The notes under the pieces were generated by a model. The model saw only the letters and a list, made by a program, of their open reading frames with translations, did no database searches and had not been told where the DNA came from. Of a stretch of DNA of 64,000 nt, positions 51,471-63,500 are shown piece after piece (the stretch's first letter is position 1; each line of letters begins with the position of its first letter). Where the stretch lies: positions 28,362,816 to 28,426,815 of the forward strand of contig JACDQD010000007.1 in NCBI GenBank assembly GCA_019843655.1, given 5' to 3'. Position numbers and translations under genes: made by a program. The DNA comes from Lethocerus indicus. Taxonomy: Eukaryota > Arthropoda > Insecta > Hemiptera > Belostomatidae.

Positions 51471-54400
51471 GTACTAAATGTATGAATCTGCCATTTTCAT
51501 TCGAAATCTGTATATCCGGACCCAGAGTCCATTTGGAGGCCTAGGTAATTTATTTGTAATTCAATTTTTCTTTCCGAATGTATTAGTGGTACCCAAAAGT
51601 AATCAACATTTTGACTTTGGAATTCATTTTATTTTGCTAAAATCGAAACTTTAATTATTAATCTACTATATATTCACCGATATTATCGATAACTCTGCCA
51701 CCTTTCTGGCAAGTTTACGATTCCCCTTTGGTGAAGAACTCCTCAAGACCAAAATACATCTTATCAAATTGTTGATCACTGCACCGTCACTTTCACATGT
51801 ACTGTAGTGTTTGTCAGTATGTCAGTCATTTATATATATGTGTTCTGTTATTGTTATTGGAGGTTATGTTTGTCTTCGGATTTTGTTAATCCGTTTTCTA
51901 AGTGTGAGTCAGATTGTTGGAATTATATATATTATAATCCTCTTAAAGGCCTAACCATTGTAGCATCCACTTGCAGCAATCTGACTCACACTTAGAAAAC
52001 GGATTAACAAAATCCGAAGACAAACATAACCCCCAATAACAATAACAGAACACATATATATAAACGACTGACAGTGTTTGTGAAAGTGACAGTGCAGTGA
52101 GGATACCCAAAAAACATCCAAAGTGCTAACAGTGACTAACACAGCGCTACTGAAGATGGCGAGCGGCCGAAACCGGTCCAGCAAAGAAGACCAAACCGGC
52201 GCGAGAGGGGAGACAGAAACACACGAAATCTACGGTACAAAACAATTGTCGTACTTACGAAGAACAATATTTTCTGGCGACAAACGACAAGGGCCGCATG
52301 ACCTGTAGGAACGATAGGAACGGCTGCCGGTGGCATCCTGAGGCACCATTGAACTGACCATTTCAGTTGCTGTTGTTGTATCAATCCGGGCATCTGTAAA
52401 TATATATATATTGGGTAATATTTGAAAATTTTGAAATAACCTCAGAAACAAATACTGTAATACATTGTCCTATAACATCGAGGAATCTGGGAGGATTCTT
52501 ACAGTAATATACAGTGTTGTATTTTACACTGGTGTACATGCACAAGTATGTTTGACGGCATACATTTTGACCGTCCAATAGATTTTCGTACAATCATTCA
52601 GAAATATTTATTAAAATTTTTCATAAAAATAAATGTCACTAATTATCTTATGGCTGTTTAATGTTAGAATTTTAATGCCAGCTAAGAAGAACAGGTTTTT
52701 TTTGCATAATTTCGACGCCGATAGCAAGAGACAAATTACAAAAATACAATGTATTCTTACAAAATAATAGCAATACAAAAATACTCACCAATTCTAGTCT
52801 CATGATTTGTACAAAGTCCTTGAGTACATTGTGTTGGACATTCAGTAAACGTCCAAATCCGGACAGTGCATTCGGCTTGTACGGTGGGGCTGCGGCTTTG
52901 GTTTCAAAAAACTTTTCTATTATCTATAAAATAATGTAATACAAAAATTCGCATTAAGACATTGCAGAGACGTTGGGTTATTAACAAGCGATGTACAAAT
53001 GCAGTAATCAACTTCGATATTGGATATTACTTTTATGACAAATTTGACAGTGAAGTTTAAAAAAAAAATGCATGTAAATATTGAAAAACCTATTTTCTGA
53101 TTTGATAATTATCAGGCAAGGTTAATATTAATACTATATTTATGTGTCAGTTTAATACCCCACCACTGCACTCCTTTAATCCTCACTGCACTGTCACTGT
53201 CACTTGTACTGACAGAAACACACAAAATCTACGTATTCCAACACCTCGCACACCATAAAACAGGTATGTTAAACACCTGAATTAAGGCCGAATACAAAGG
53301 CTTTATTTTTCTATAAATATAAATGATCATTTTTTACACGTATTCTGGCCTACGGGCCTTTCTGCATTTATGTACTAGATCATTAGGACAGAGACTACTT
53401 GGAATTTTGTAAAATGTTTATGCGGTAATCGAGAAAATTGACAATAAAAACGCGAGGACTAAGGCGAAATGACTGGCTTAATTTTTATTTTATTTACTCC
53501 TGGCCTTCAATAGTCTATTTCCATTGCTCTACAGCAATGATTCAATTGGGAAACCGCAGGGCAACTCCGCATAACGGGTAAATATATGCAGAGGAAAAGG
53601 GTAAAATGAAACAAGACCTGCAATTCCTCGAGGCACCACTGGTCCTTGCTGTCGGGCAGCGCTGTCACCTTGATGTGCAGACTCTGAAGATGCTGGGGGT
53701 TGAGTACGACGCGACACTGGAGCGTGTCAACTTTGAAATGGACTACGCCCGGTTCCGTCGTCGGAACACTTGTCAACTGGAATAGAGAATGAAAACGACT
53801 TGAATACATTCATAGAAATGCTAGAGAAAAGTTCAGCCGAGTTAAAGTTCTAGTGTAAAAATAACTGAGTGAATAGTTAACACAAATGCAAATTTTATTC
53901 TATTCCAACTCTGTTTACAGATATACAATAATAGGAAAATGGGGAAAGCGAATTCTTGCATTATACCGCTATTTGAAAAGTCTACAACATTAACTATCAA
54001 TCAATTCAAATTTGAAATAGGAGAATACTCATTTTGGATGGTACCCAACTCTAACTAGAGATAGAAAAAAATTCATTACAAGAAGCTCATTTAACTCCGA
54101 AAAAACTGAATATTTTCTTAATGAGTGCTTCACCATAAAAGCGCAGATTTATTTATTTAATGACTGAATAGCTTTTGATCCTCTCGGACAATCGAACAGA
54201 TACATTTGAAGAAAATGACATAATCCCTACCGGTCTAAAAAGGACAATTACCTTCCAAGAAAAAAATATTTCAGCGATCATACAATAATTCGATAATTGA
54301 ATACTTACGAATTCGTCATTCTGTATGAAACGCTGAAGCTGCCGACGCATGTAGACGCACCCGAGGAATCTTTCCAGCGGCGAGAGTTCGGGACCGGGAA

Positions 54401-54511
54401 GACCCTGAGGATGCATCGAAGGGGTGCAGAGTGCGTCCAGAGCTTCGTGCCTGATCAAAGTCGGAACGGCTCCCGCCCACGACCTCTGCGGCAGTACCCT
54501 CGACATTTGAC
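49336..54511 (-). CDS. MED14: MED14 C-terminal exons
   Basis: Six exons encode QMSRVLPQRSWAGAVPTLIR ... FIQNDEF, LTSVPTTEPGVVHFKVDTLQ ... LEELQ, IIEKFFETKAAAPPYKPN ... MRLEL, MPGLIQQQQLKWSVQWCLRM ... ILFF, LQITRVGVTYNGMEPVSL ... LPSEPHRQ, and a last exon VVSSPVGGVMMNQGSMQSP ... HAMMAPQ-stop. The Met/Gln-rich tail beyond the LTLP motif is longer than in vertebrate MED14, which ends soon after it. The donor after HRQ is GTTCGC, so this last junction is slightly less certain than the others. Confidence 0.85.
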
Positions 54512-57500
54512 CTGCAAGAAGAAATGAGTGTACAATTTCTATTTCCCAGTTTCAACAGTCTCCCCACACTGGTTTGGTCGTTTTCTGGACCAGTTTCGGT
54601 CTGAATACTCCATAAATATTTCAATAATATATTGCGTACAAAACTTTCACAAGCATTAAATTTCTACACGATTGTGCTATGTAAAAATCAAATCTGCCTT
54701 CTTATTTTCACAGTTTCACATCTTTTTTCATGCATATACAGTCCTCTATAAAATATTGTGAAATGTTCCTTCCAACTGTTTTGAAGGTTAATTTTTTTTA
54801 ACTTAACGAAATGAGAACAAAGTGGGGCCTAAAATTAAATTTAACCCTCAATGGGCCGAATTTTTAATTTAAACCCAAAAAAATTGGGGGAAGGAAAAAT
54901 CAGCAATTATAAACCTATATGTGTGAATGAAAAAAAAATTGGTATTGATATTGGTTGTCTTGACAACGTTATAGGATTAAGATTAATGAGCCATCTCACG
55001 AAAAAAGCTGGTAATTATTTGGTAAAATCTCGATAAATTGAAATGTGACCTGAAAGTTACACGGGCCGATAGAGGGTTGAATTCGACCGCAAATTTATAA
55101 ACCCGATTTTACCCGTTTTAGTGTCCGGACTGTGGAGTGCAGGATGAGGGGACTGTCCGGGGCGCGGAGATGGCCTCGGAAGACCCGGAGAACCGGGCCA
55201 ATTAGAAGCTGCCGGAGATGTCATACCCTGTGTCGGGAAGGGGCTCCCGTCAGTGTGTCCTGAATAAAAAAAAAAAAATCACATCCATTCATAAAGTAAA
55301 TTAGTTACAAAGACTTTCATGACTTCCGCCAAACCGATGGATATCGACAAAATCCAAAGTTTACAGTCAAAAAATTAAGGAAAATAACTAATGTACCCCC
55401 TGCTACTATGTCTTCAACTTCACTCTACATCTCAAAGTCCCATTTGTCTGTGACCTAGATATACCAAATTCCACTCCCGAATCACACACGTAATAAATAA
55501 AAAAAAAGGGGGAGAGCCAGCGGGTTTCTCCTACTTTATTGTTGTACTTGTTAGTGCTACTTGAACATTAATGTTGCTAAAAAATAAATAAAAGGCATTT
55601 TGCACTTTTAACCTGCAGTAAGAGGCCAAACCCCGGATCGTAACAACAGGTATTTTTAATATTTATACAGCGTATTTATACAGGAATAAATAGATAGAAG
55701 CCGTTTTTACCGGCATGGCCAATGAGAGAGCTGGCGGGTGAATGTCCGAGTGGTACAGTCGGTCCCGGGGAAGAAATCGGCATTGGCGACGGCACGTGGA
55801 GGGGGTTGGACGGTGAATTGGCGAGCAGCCCAGAGCCGGGCGACGGGTGCGGCAGCATCGACGGCGACGGGTTGATGTTCGGTGGCAGCGACGGAGGCGA
55901 CGCCAAGTTGAACGAAGTTGCAGGGCTCGAACCGAACTGCTGGTGTTGAGTTGACTGTGGGGGGTGGTGCAATAATCAAATTGTCAATTAGTCAATCAGA
56001 AATTGAGAATCAAAAATCTAAGCATTATAAAAATTGTAGGCGAAGACATTTCAAACAATAAGTGGAAAGAATGTGAATGTAATATAGGGTTACGGTGAAA
56101 CCCTATCAAACAACACGATAAGTAAATAAATATTGTAGATTTCGTGTGTTTCTGTCTCCTCTCACTGGTTTGGTCTCGACCAGTTTTGGCTGCTCGCCAT
56201 CTTCAGTAGCAGTGTTAGTCACTTTCGGCACTTTGGATGTTTTTTGGGCATTCTCATTGTACTGTGCCAAAAGGGACTAACACCGCCACTACTGAAGATG
56301 GCGAGCGGCCAAAACCGGTCTAGCAAAAGAACAAACCAGCGAGAGAAGACAGAAACACACAAAACCTATAGTACTCCGACCTCTCGCAGACCACAAAACA
56401 GGTATTGCAGGTATTGTAGGTAATGCAGTTTTTCACCATAAAATTAGCACTTCAAAATGGTGATAAACAGGTATAAAAATCAGGATTAACATCAGTTTTA
56501 CACCACAAAATCAGGGCTATATAGAAGTTTTTCAGCGCAAAATTAGCACTCAAAAAACAGTTATTAGAGGCATAAAATCAGGGATAAAATGCTGTTTTTC
56601 AGTGCAAAATATGCACTAAAAATCTGTGTGAAAACCGGGCATCAATTTTTCAAAATAGGCCAAAAAAGATGTTTTACGGCGCAAAATCTAGGCTATAAAA
56701 AAGCTTTTGAGTGCAAAATCAAAAAAAATTTCCTATGCAAAATTAACACTTCAAAATGGTGATAAACAGACATCAAAATCAGGATTAACATCAGTTTTAC
56801 TACAAAATCTGGGTTCAAAAGTGGTTTAAAGTGGGGCTAAAAAAGAATTTTACACAGCAAAATCCAACACGAAGATTCAATATTTTATAATAGAAACATG
56901 TGTTATTCACCTGAGATATATTACCGGTGTGGGGGCTGGCCGGAGTGTGGGGATTGCTGCCTGAGGGTGGTGTTAGGGGGGGGTGGAACCTGAGCCCGTC
57001 CCTGTGGGTCGCTGGCGATCTGACCCCGCTGAGGAAGCCGCCGCCTCCGCCTCCGCCTCCGCCGCCGCCCGCCGCCCTCCGTCGACTCCAGCGTCACAGG
57101 CGACGGGGGGTTGTCGTCCTCCGACTGGGAACGCCTCCTGAACACCACCGTCTCGTCCACGTATTTCGACAGGAACGCCTGCGTCAAAAATCAAAAAAGA
57201 CGATTAGCCGCAATACTAATAGTCACGCGCAACTGCAACGGAGGAAAAGAACGTACAGGGTGTCCCGAAATTAGCGCAAGATTCGAATCGAACTGCGGCT
57301 GCCAAACTTGTGGCGCAAGCTATGTCAGGAGTAATACAGTTTTCTGTCATACCCATCGGACACATTCAATTTTGACATTCATACTTACTTCATGCACAAT
57401 TCAGACTTGAGTATTAGGTGCAGCCAAATGTAATCGACAATTTGATAAGATGTATTTCGGTCTTGAGGAGTTCTTCAAGAGGGGGGAATCGAAGATTTGC

Positions 57501-60500
57501 CGGAAAAGTGGCGTGGAGTTGTCGATAATATCGGTGAATATATATAGTAGATTAATAATTAAAGTATCTTTTTTAGCAAAATAAAATGAATTCCAAAGTC
57601 AAAATGTTGATTACTTTTGGGTACCCCTAATATTAACGCAAGATTCGAATCGAACTGCGGCTGCCAAACTTTCATTATTTTTGAAATATTGTTCAACAAT
57701 GAAAACACGTTCTATCGTATGTAACGCTCAATTTGTACTGAACTATCGGCTGTCAAATGGTTTTACTTTACTGCAAGAATGGTGGCAATTCAAATCTTGC
57801 GTTAATTTTGGGACACCCTATATAAAGTTTGAAGGTAGCTTAAGATTAATAACCATATAAGACTTTTAGGTAGGATGACTGTCAATCATGATAGAATCTT
57901 ACAACAGAAACTAATTTACATATTAGTAGACGAGAGCAAAATTCTTATAGGTTAAAAATCATATAAATAATGATATAAATAAGTCATTAAATATATTTTA
58001 CATGCATTTTTTTAGATGCCTGAAAAGGAAATGGCCATGCAACCTAAATTTTTTTAGCAAATGTAATAAATAAGAAAATGGGGGAAACCAGTGGGTTTCT
58101 CCTACATTGTTGTCCACTACAGTTAGTGTTTGTATCAATGTTGCTTATTGTTCTTTTTACAGTTGTAACAATAAAAGAGAGGAAATATATACATCTGTAT
58201 TTAATTAATTAAAAATCATGTGGTCATTGTCTGTCTGTGAAGAAATCCGGTAATGCAGAATCGTGTCTGGTTTATGAGTCTGCAAACCATTTTTTTTTTT
58301 TGGATAATCAAGAAATTGGAAAAACATTGATTTTTTAGCAAGAAATATTGAAGAAAGTGTCTATTCTCTCTCCAGTAATTGTTTGTTTATTCAACATAAG
58401 CGTTTAACAGCAGCTCCATTTTCAAGAGTTGCCAAGGCGAGATGGGAGCATCGTAGATTCTCTGGTAGCGGGTGAAGGAGCACAAACAGGCCATTTCTCT
58501 ACGTTCGCACCACTCAGAAGACCTTGCTTTCGGGGATTGTTCTTGTATTTTCATAATGTTCGTTTATAGCAGAAGAAATTACCTTGAGACCGGGCGTGGG
58601 GGTAAACTCACTGACGACGTTAGTCCTGTCGAACCGAGAATAGGCGGCGTCTCTCAGCGCCACAATCCCACCGCTTCTCAGTCTGATCTCCAGGCAGTAG
58701 AGACCCAGATAGGCAACTCGGATAACGCTGACGGACTCGGCAATTACGGTAAAAGTCTGTACGGGAACTTGAGGACGCTAAAAAGAAAAGAAAAAAGAAA
58801 TCTACTGTATTCCAACCTCTCGCGAACCGCAAAACGGGTATTCTAAATTTAACCCTTTGCGCTCGAGCGGTGCCTCTCAGGCATGTGATGCGATAACTCG
58901 AGAGGCGCCTCAGAGAGGCACCATTCGAATCGATGTATTTATCTGTGTTCGACCTAAGGAATATCGCTTGAAAGGTCTACTCGGCATTTTGTAGATCATA
59001 TTACACGGTGTCTAAATAGCTATAAGGGTGCGCTATCCGAAATAAAGGACGTCTTAGCACCGCTTATGCTATAAAATGTCTTATCTCAAAAATACTAGCG
59101 ACCCGCGGTCGGAACTCCGGCTTCGACATCAGTTCGAACTCGACCTTCTTGTCGGTCACATTATTTCTTTCAAAGTTACCGAGCCCAATAAGTATGGAAT
59201 ACGACGAAGAAATTACTTCTAGCGAAGACGAGTTCGATTTTTCGGCATTAACGAACGAAATTACATCACTACATAGACAGCTTGCCCATAAGAATGAACT
59301 TTAATGAAAAATTAATTTGTGGCATATTTTTTGTTTTATGACATCCAGAAAATATGTCTATTCTGTGGGCTGATGAACAACAAAATTTGTAATCAACTTT
59401 GCTTCAATATTAAAATTTTCTTTTTTCCTAACATCGAACATAGATACGGACAAAATTGAAATTCCGCTACATTATTTTGAAACGATCGATAGTTATTATA
59501 AAAGATAAGAGATTTTTTACTCACAGAATTATGAACTCCCAGCTGTGGTATGGTTGGGAGTTTACTTATCGAAACAAGCGGCTGATACGTGTCATTTAAC
59601 AAATGGAGCAATTGAACTAAATTCCTCTGTCTGTTCAATTCGCCTTCGAGCTGTTCTCTCATCATGCTGTGCGCGTTTATACAATTGCTTCCGCCTCCTG
59701 ACACAGAAAATACCAGAAATATACATAAATAGTATGCAATTTTAAATGGCTTAATTGGTTTTTCCCTACAATAGGTGAAGTAGGTTGATAGCCTTTCTAA
59801 AAAAATATACACCATAAATGCAATTAACTTTTTATAATCGAAATTCCTATACAAGGTTACCGTATATTTTGTGTGTTTCTGTCTCCTCTCGCTGGTTTGG
59901 TCTTTTGTTAGACCGGTTTCGGCTGTTCGCCATCTTCAGTAGCACTGTGTTAGTCACTTTGGATGTTTTTTGGGCATCCTCACTGCACTATCACTGTCAC
60001 TTGTACTGACAGTACCAGCGAAAGGAGACCGAAACACAGAAAATCGACAGTATTCCAACCCCTCGCAGACCACAAAACGGATATTCTAAACTATACACGG
60101 TTATTTTAGTAATTGATATATAAAATAAATTTTATTTGCTGTAGGCTTACCGAAAGTCAAAACGAAGGCGTTCGTCGCGGAATTCCAGTGAACTGTGACT
60201 GTGGCGGCCCTTTCTGGTCCATAGCCCAGCACAAGTTTACTGTAGCTGTACGATTTAATGCTAACCAGAGAGGGCAAATTGTATTTTTCTGAAAAATAAA
60301 TATCCGTCATTAATGCCACGAGATAGGAGTTCGCGCAGATATCTGAATATACCATTTATAACCGGTAGGACATTTCCCTGAGATCGACAATTGAAAATAT
60401 TAAACGCTCTATACCCATCCTAAAGTATTCGGCGAGATCTTCGACAAGCGTGTACAGATGGACTATCTGAGCCCAATCGCTGAGCAGAGCGTCCACAGTT

Positions 60501-63500
60501 TTACCGACAGAGTCCGCAGGCAGCATGTCGTACTGGAAGTAGACGGGTCTCCTCATTCCTGCAGGAACAAAGATTTAAAATAATTCGTGCACTTTATAAG
60601 TAATGTAACTATAAGTTTCATTTGCTGTCATATTTTGATCTGGATAAATTATTTTTATCCAGCTTATTGAACCGCCGACCTCTGGGTGCAGAGACACACC
60701 AAGTTTCAATATGTATTTTGTTATATTATTACGTACAATACGCTTACTAATTAATACATTTGTGTTAATATGAAGCATACTGACCTGGGGGCCTTCCTAC
60801 TAAATTTTTTTTTTGTTTATTGTTGCAAGTGTAAAAAATACAATAAGCATTGATACAAGCACTAACTACAATTGACTCCCCTGTTTGTATTACATTTTTC
60901 AAAATATATTTAGGTGGCGTGGCCACTTCCTTTTCAGGCATATCTATGTATGGTATAATTATTTACATCACCTTGCTTAACTTGATTTTTAACCTTCACT
61001 CTCACATTTGAGAATTTCACTCTCATCTACTAATATGTGAATTAGTTTCTGTTGTTTTTTTTTAATATTAATGTCTTCTGAGCCATTGAGGCCCCCAGAA
61101 ATGGTTATATCTTCTGAACATTTGAATAGGTCCCGGAAAAAAATATTTTAGACCGTAGATTTCATGTGTTTCTGTCTCCTCTCGCTGGTTTTGCTCAAGC
61201 AAAAGACCAAACCGGCGAGAGGAGACAGAAACACACAAAATCTACGGTATTCCAACCCCTTCGCAGACCAAAAAACACAGGTATTCTAAAATATTTTCGA
61301 CCTTACCCTGTTCCTTAGGGTGTTGCGTTGTCAGGGGACTGCCGTACATGACGAACTCGACCAGCCAGGACTTGATCATGCCCTTACAGTGGGCCCTTAT
61401 CGACACAGAGAGCAACAGTTTAGTCAGATGCTGCCAGTGCAGCGAGTTCGACTGAATGCCCGGAGGACACGGCATCTGAACTATCCTCAGGACCAGCGCG
61501 GTGGCGTTGGCCTCCACCTGAAGACCCTGATGGGCAATGTCGCGCCTCGACAACTAAAAGTAACGACAAAATTTAATTTATTTTCCCGTCAAACATTGAT
61601 ACAAAGTTAAGAAGTTACACTGCTCAGATATCCAACATAATATTATGTGATAGTTCAAACTTAAAGTTGACCATACATGCATGCATCAATCAATATACAA
61701 GTCTATATTTACATCCATCCGGTACTGCCATACATACACTCATCGATACAAACTTACACCCATATACATATGTTACACCCATAATAATGTGAATCCATAA
61801 TGTATTTATACGTACATACATTTGATATATTCTATTTCACGTATGAATGAAGACCTTTTGTATCTAACATTGTTTATACGGTGATATTATTATAAATTGA
61901 TATTCACCTCTTGCGCGAGCGTTACAAACGGAAGCCTTTCATCGCACAAGGCGACGACGTGAGCCAATTCCGGTATGAAGTACGCCGGATTTTTGGCTTT
62001 TTTATTGGCCGGATCGCCCTTCCACGATACTTTCCTCTTGACATCGGATTTGTCATTTTCTGTAACAGAAAGGGAATATAAATTGCAGAATTTTAAAGGC
62101 TTGTTTTCTATTGTTTAAACAAAAAATCATTAACAAAAATTTTTAATTGAGCTACATCAACATAAAACTGAATCAATAGTCATCGTATGTTTACAACCAA
62201 TTGACCAAATCAAATTGTGTATATGCAAATATTAGTTTTTTCTTTAGTTTCTTGTACAATATTTATGACTAGTAATCTATTTGTTGTACTCTTTTCATCA
62301 ATAATTCTCGTGAACTGATGTCCTTCATATATTTTTTTCCTAGGTACATTAACAAGCTGTGCACGAAATGTGCATTGAGCTCAGTTTCTTTTCCCCTTAT
62401 ATATATTGAAAAACGCGAATAATCCGACGAAATTACCGTCGACCGATGTAAAAGGGCCGTGCGTAGTGACGAAAGTGTCGAATTCGATGAGAGTGAGAAC
62501 CTTCAGGTACATTTTCGGTATTTCCGTTTCGATGGAATCATCGTGCGGGTCATCCTCGATCGACGACTGTTTCACAATGGCGAGGTAAAACTGATAGTCG
62601 ATTTCACTCGGCGAACTCTCTTTTTCTTTCAGTTCCACGATCTGGAAAAAAAATGAGAAAAAAATATGTTAGAAAACAGAAAGTAGTATGAACTGTACTC
62701 TTTCAATACATTTATTTTTTTCCCAGTACTTTATGCACGATTTAAACCTTGACCTAACCCAACACTTTCACTGCCTAAATATTATACAAACTAATTAAAC
62801 ATCAATGAATGTATATTAAAAGTTAATATCCTTAACTACAGTGGTAGAGGTAGTAATAATTATAGTAGTAGTTGAAAGCAAAACACCCTTGCCGAAGGTT
62901 ATTTAATCTCAAAAAAGGTATTGCTAAGCCAGAAGAAGGTGCACAGGGTATCCCCCCACCCCTAAAAGTTTAGATTTCTTGAAGAATTTTAATGGGAAGT
63001 GCAACAGAGTTTGGTCTTTTGCTAGACAGGTTTCGGCTGCTACTGAAGATGGAGGGGGCCAAAAAAACACACAGTCTAGTGAAAGACTGGCGAGAGGAGA
63101 CATAGGATTAAGAAAAAGTTTGCTCCAAACTCGATTGTTTGGAATATCATCTCACACTCCAGTTCGATCTCCTATTCTCCATCACAAATCGGTGAAAGTG
63201 GCTATAAAATATGTATAATATTTACAAGTATAATGTTGGGATGGCGATGTAGTCTGATGAACATTCTGTGACGTCCGATTTTGGACATCGGATGATCGGG
63301 ATGGTGCAGCAATGGCAGTCTCTCGTGCGGAGTCGCAGGCAAGTGCTGAAGCGTTTTTTCACATCTTCTCTGCGTAATCCAAAACCTGTACAGAACGGAA
63401 ACAATTCAATACACTTGCTATTTATTTCCCAGGCTAAATTCTAAAATTACAGCGCAATTTCATTGAAAATCCCCGAATAGTCTACATAAAATAATGCGAC

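Noticed and set aside
55676..55979. Plus-strand Gly-rich ORF at 55722-55949
   Set aside because: Antisense shadow of the MED14 Pro/Ser-rich exon.
56921..57187. MED14 reading with ten consecutive arginines
   Set aside because: It ends in a stop at CGG-TAA, while the frame shifted by one gives polyglycine and the natural Pro/Ser/His linker with a proper donor. The arginines are a frameshift artefact.
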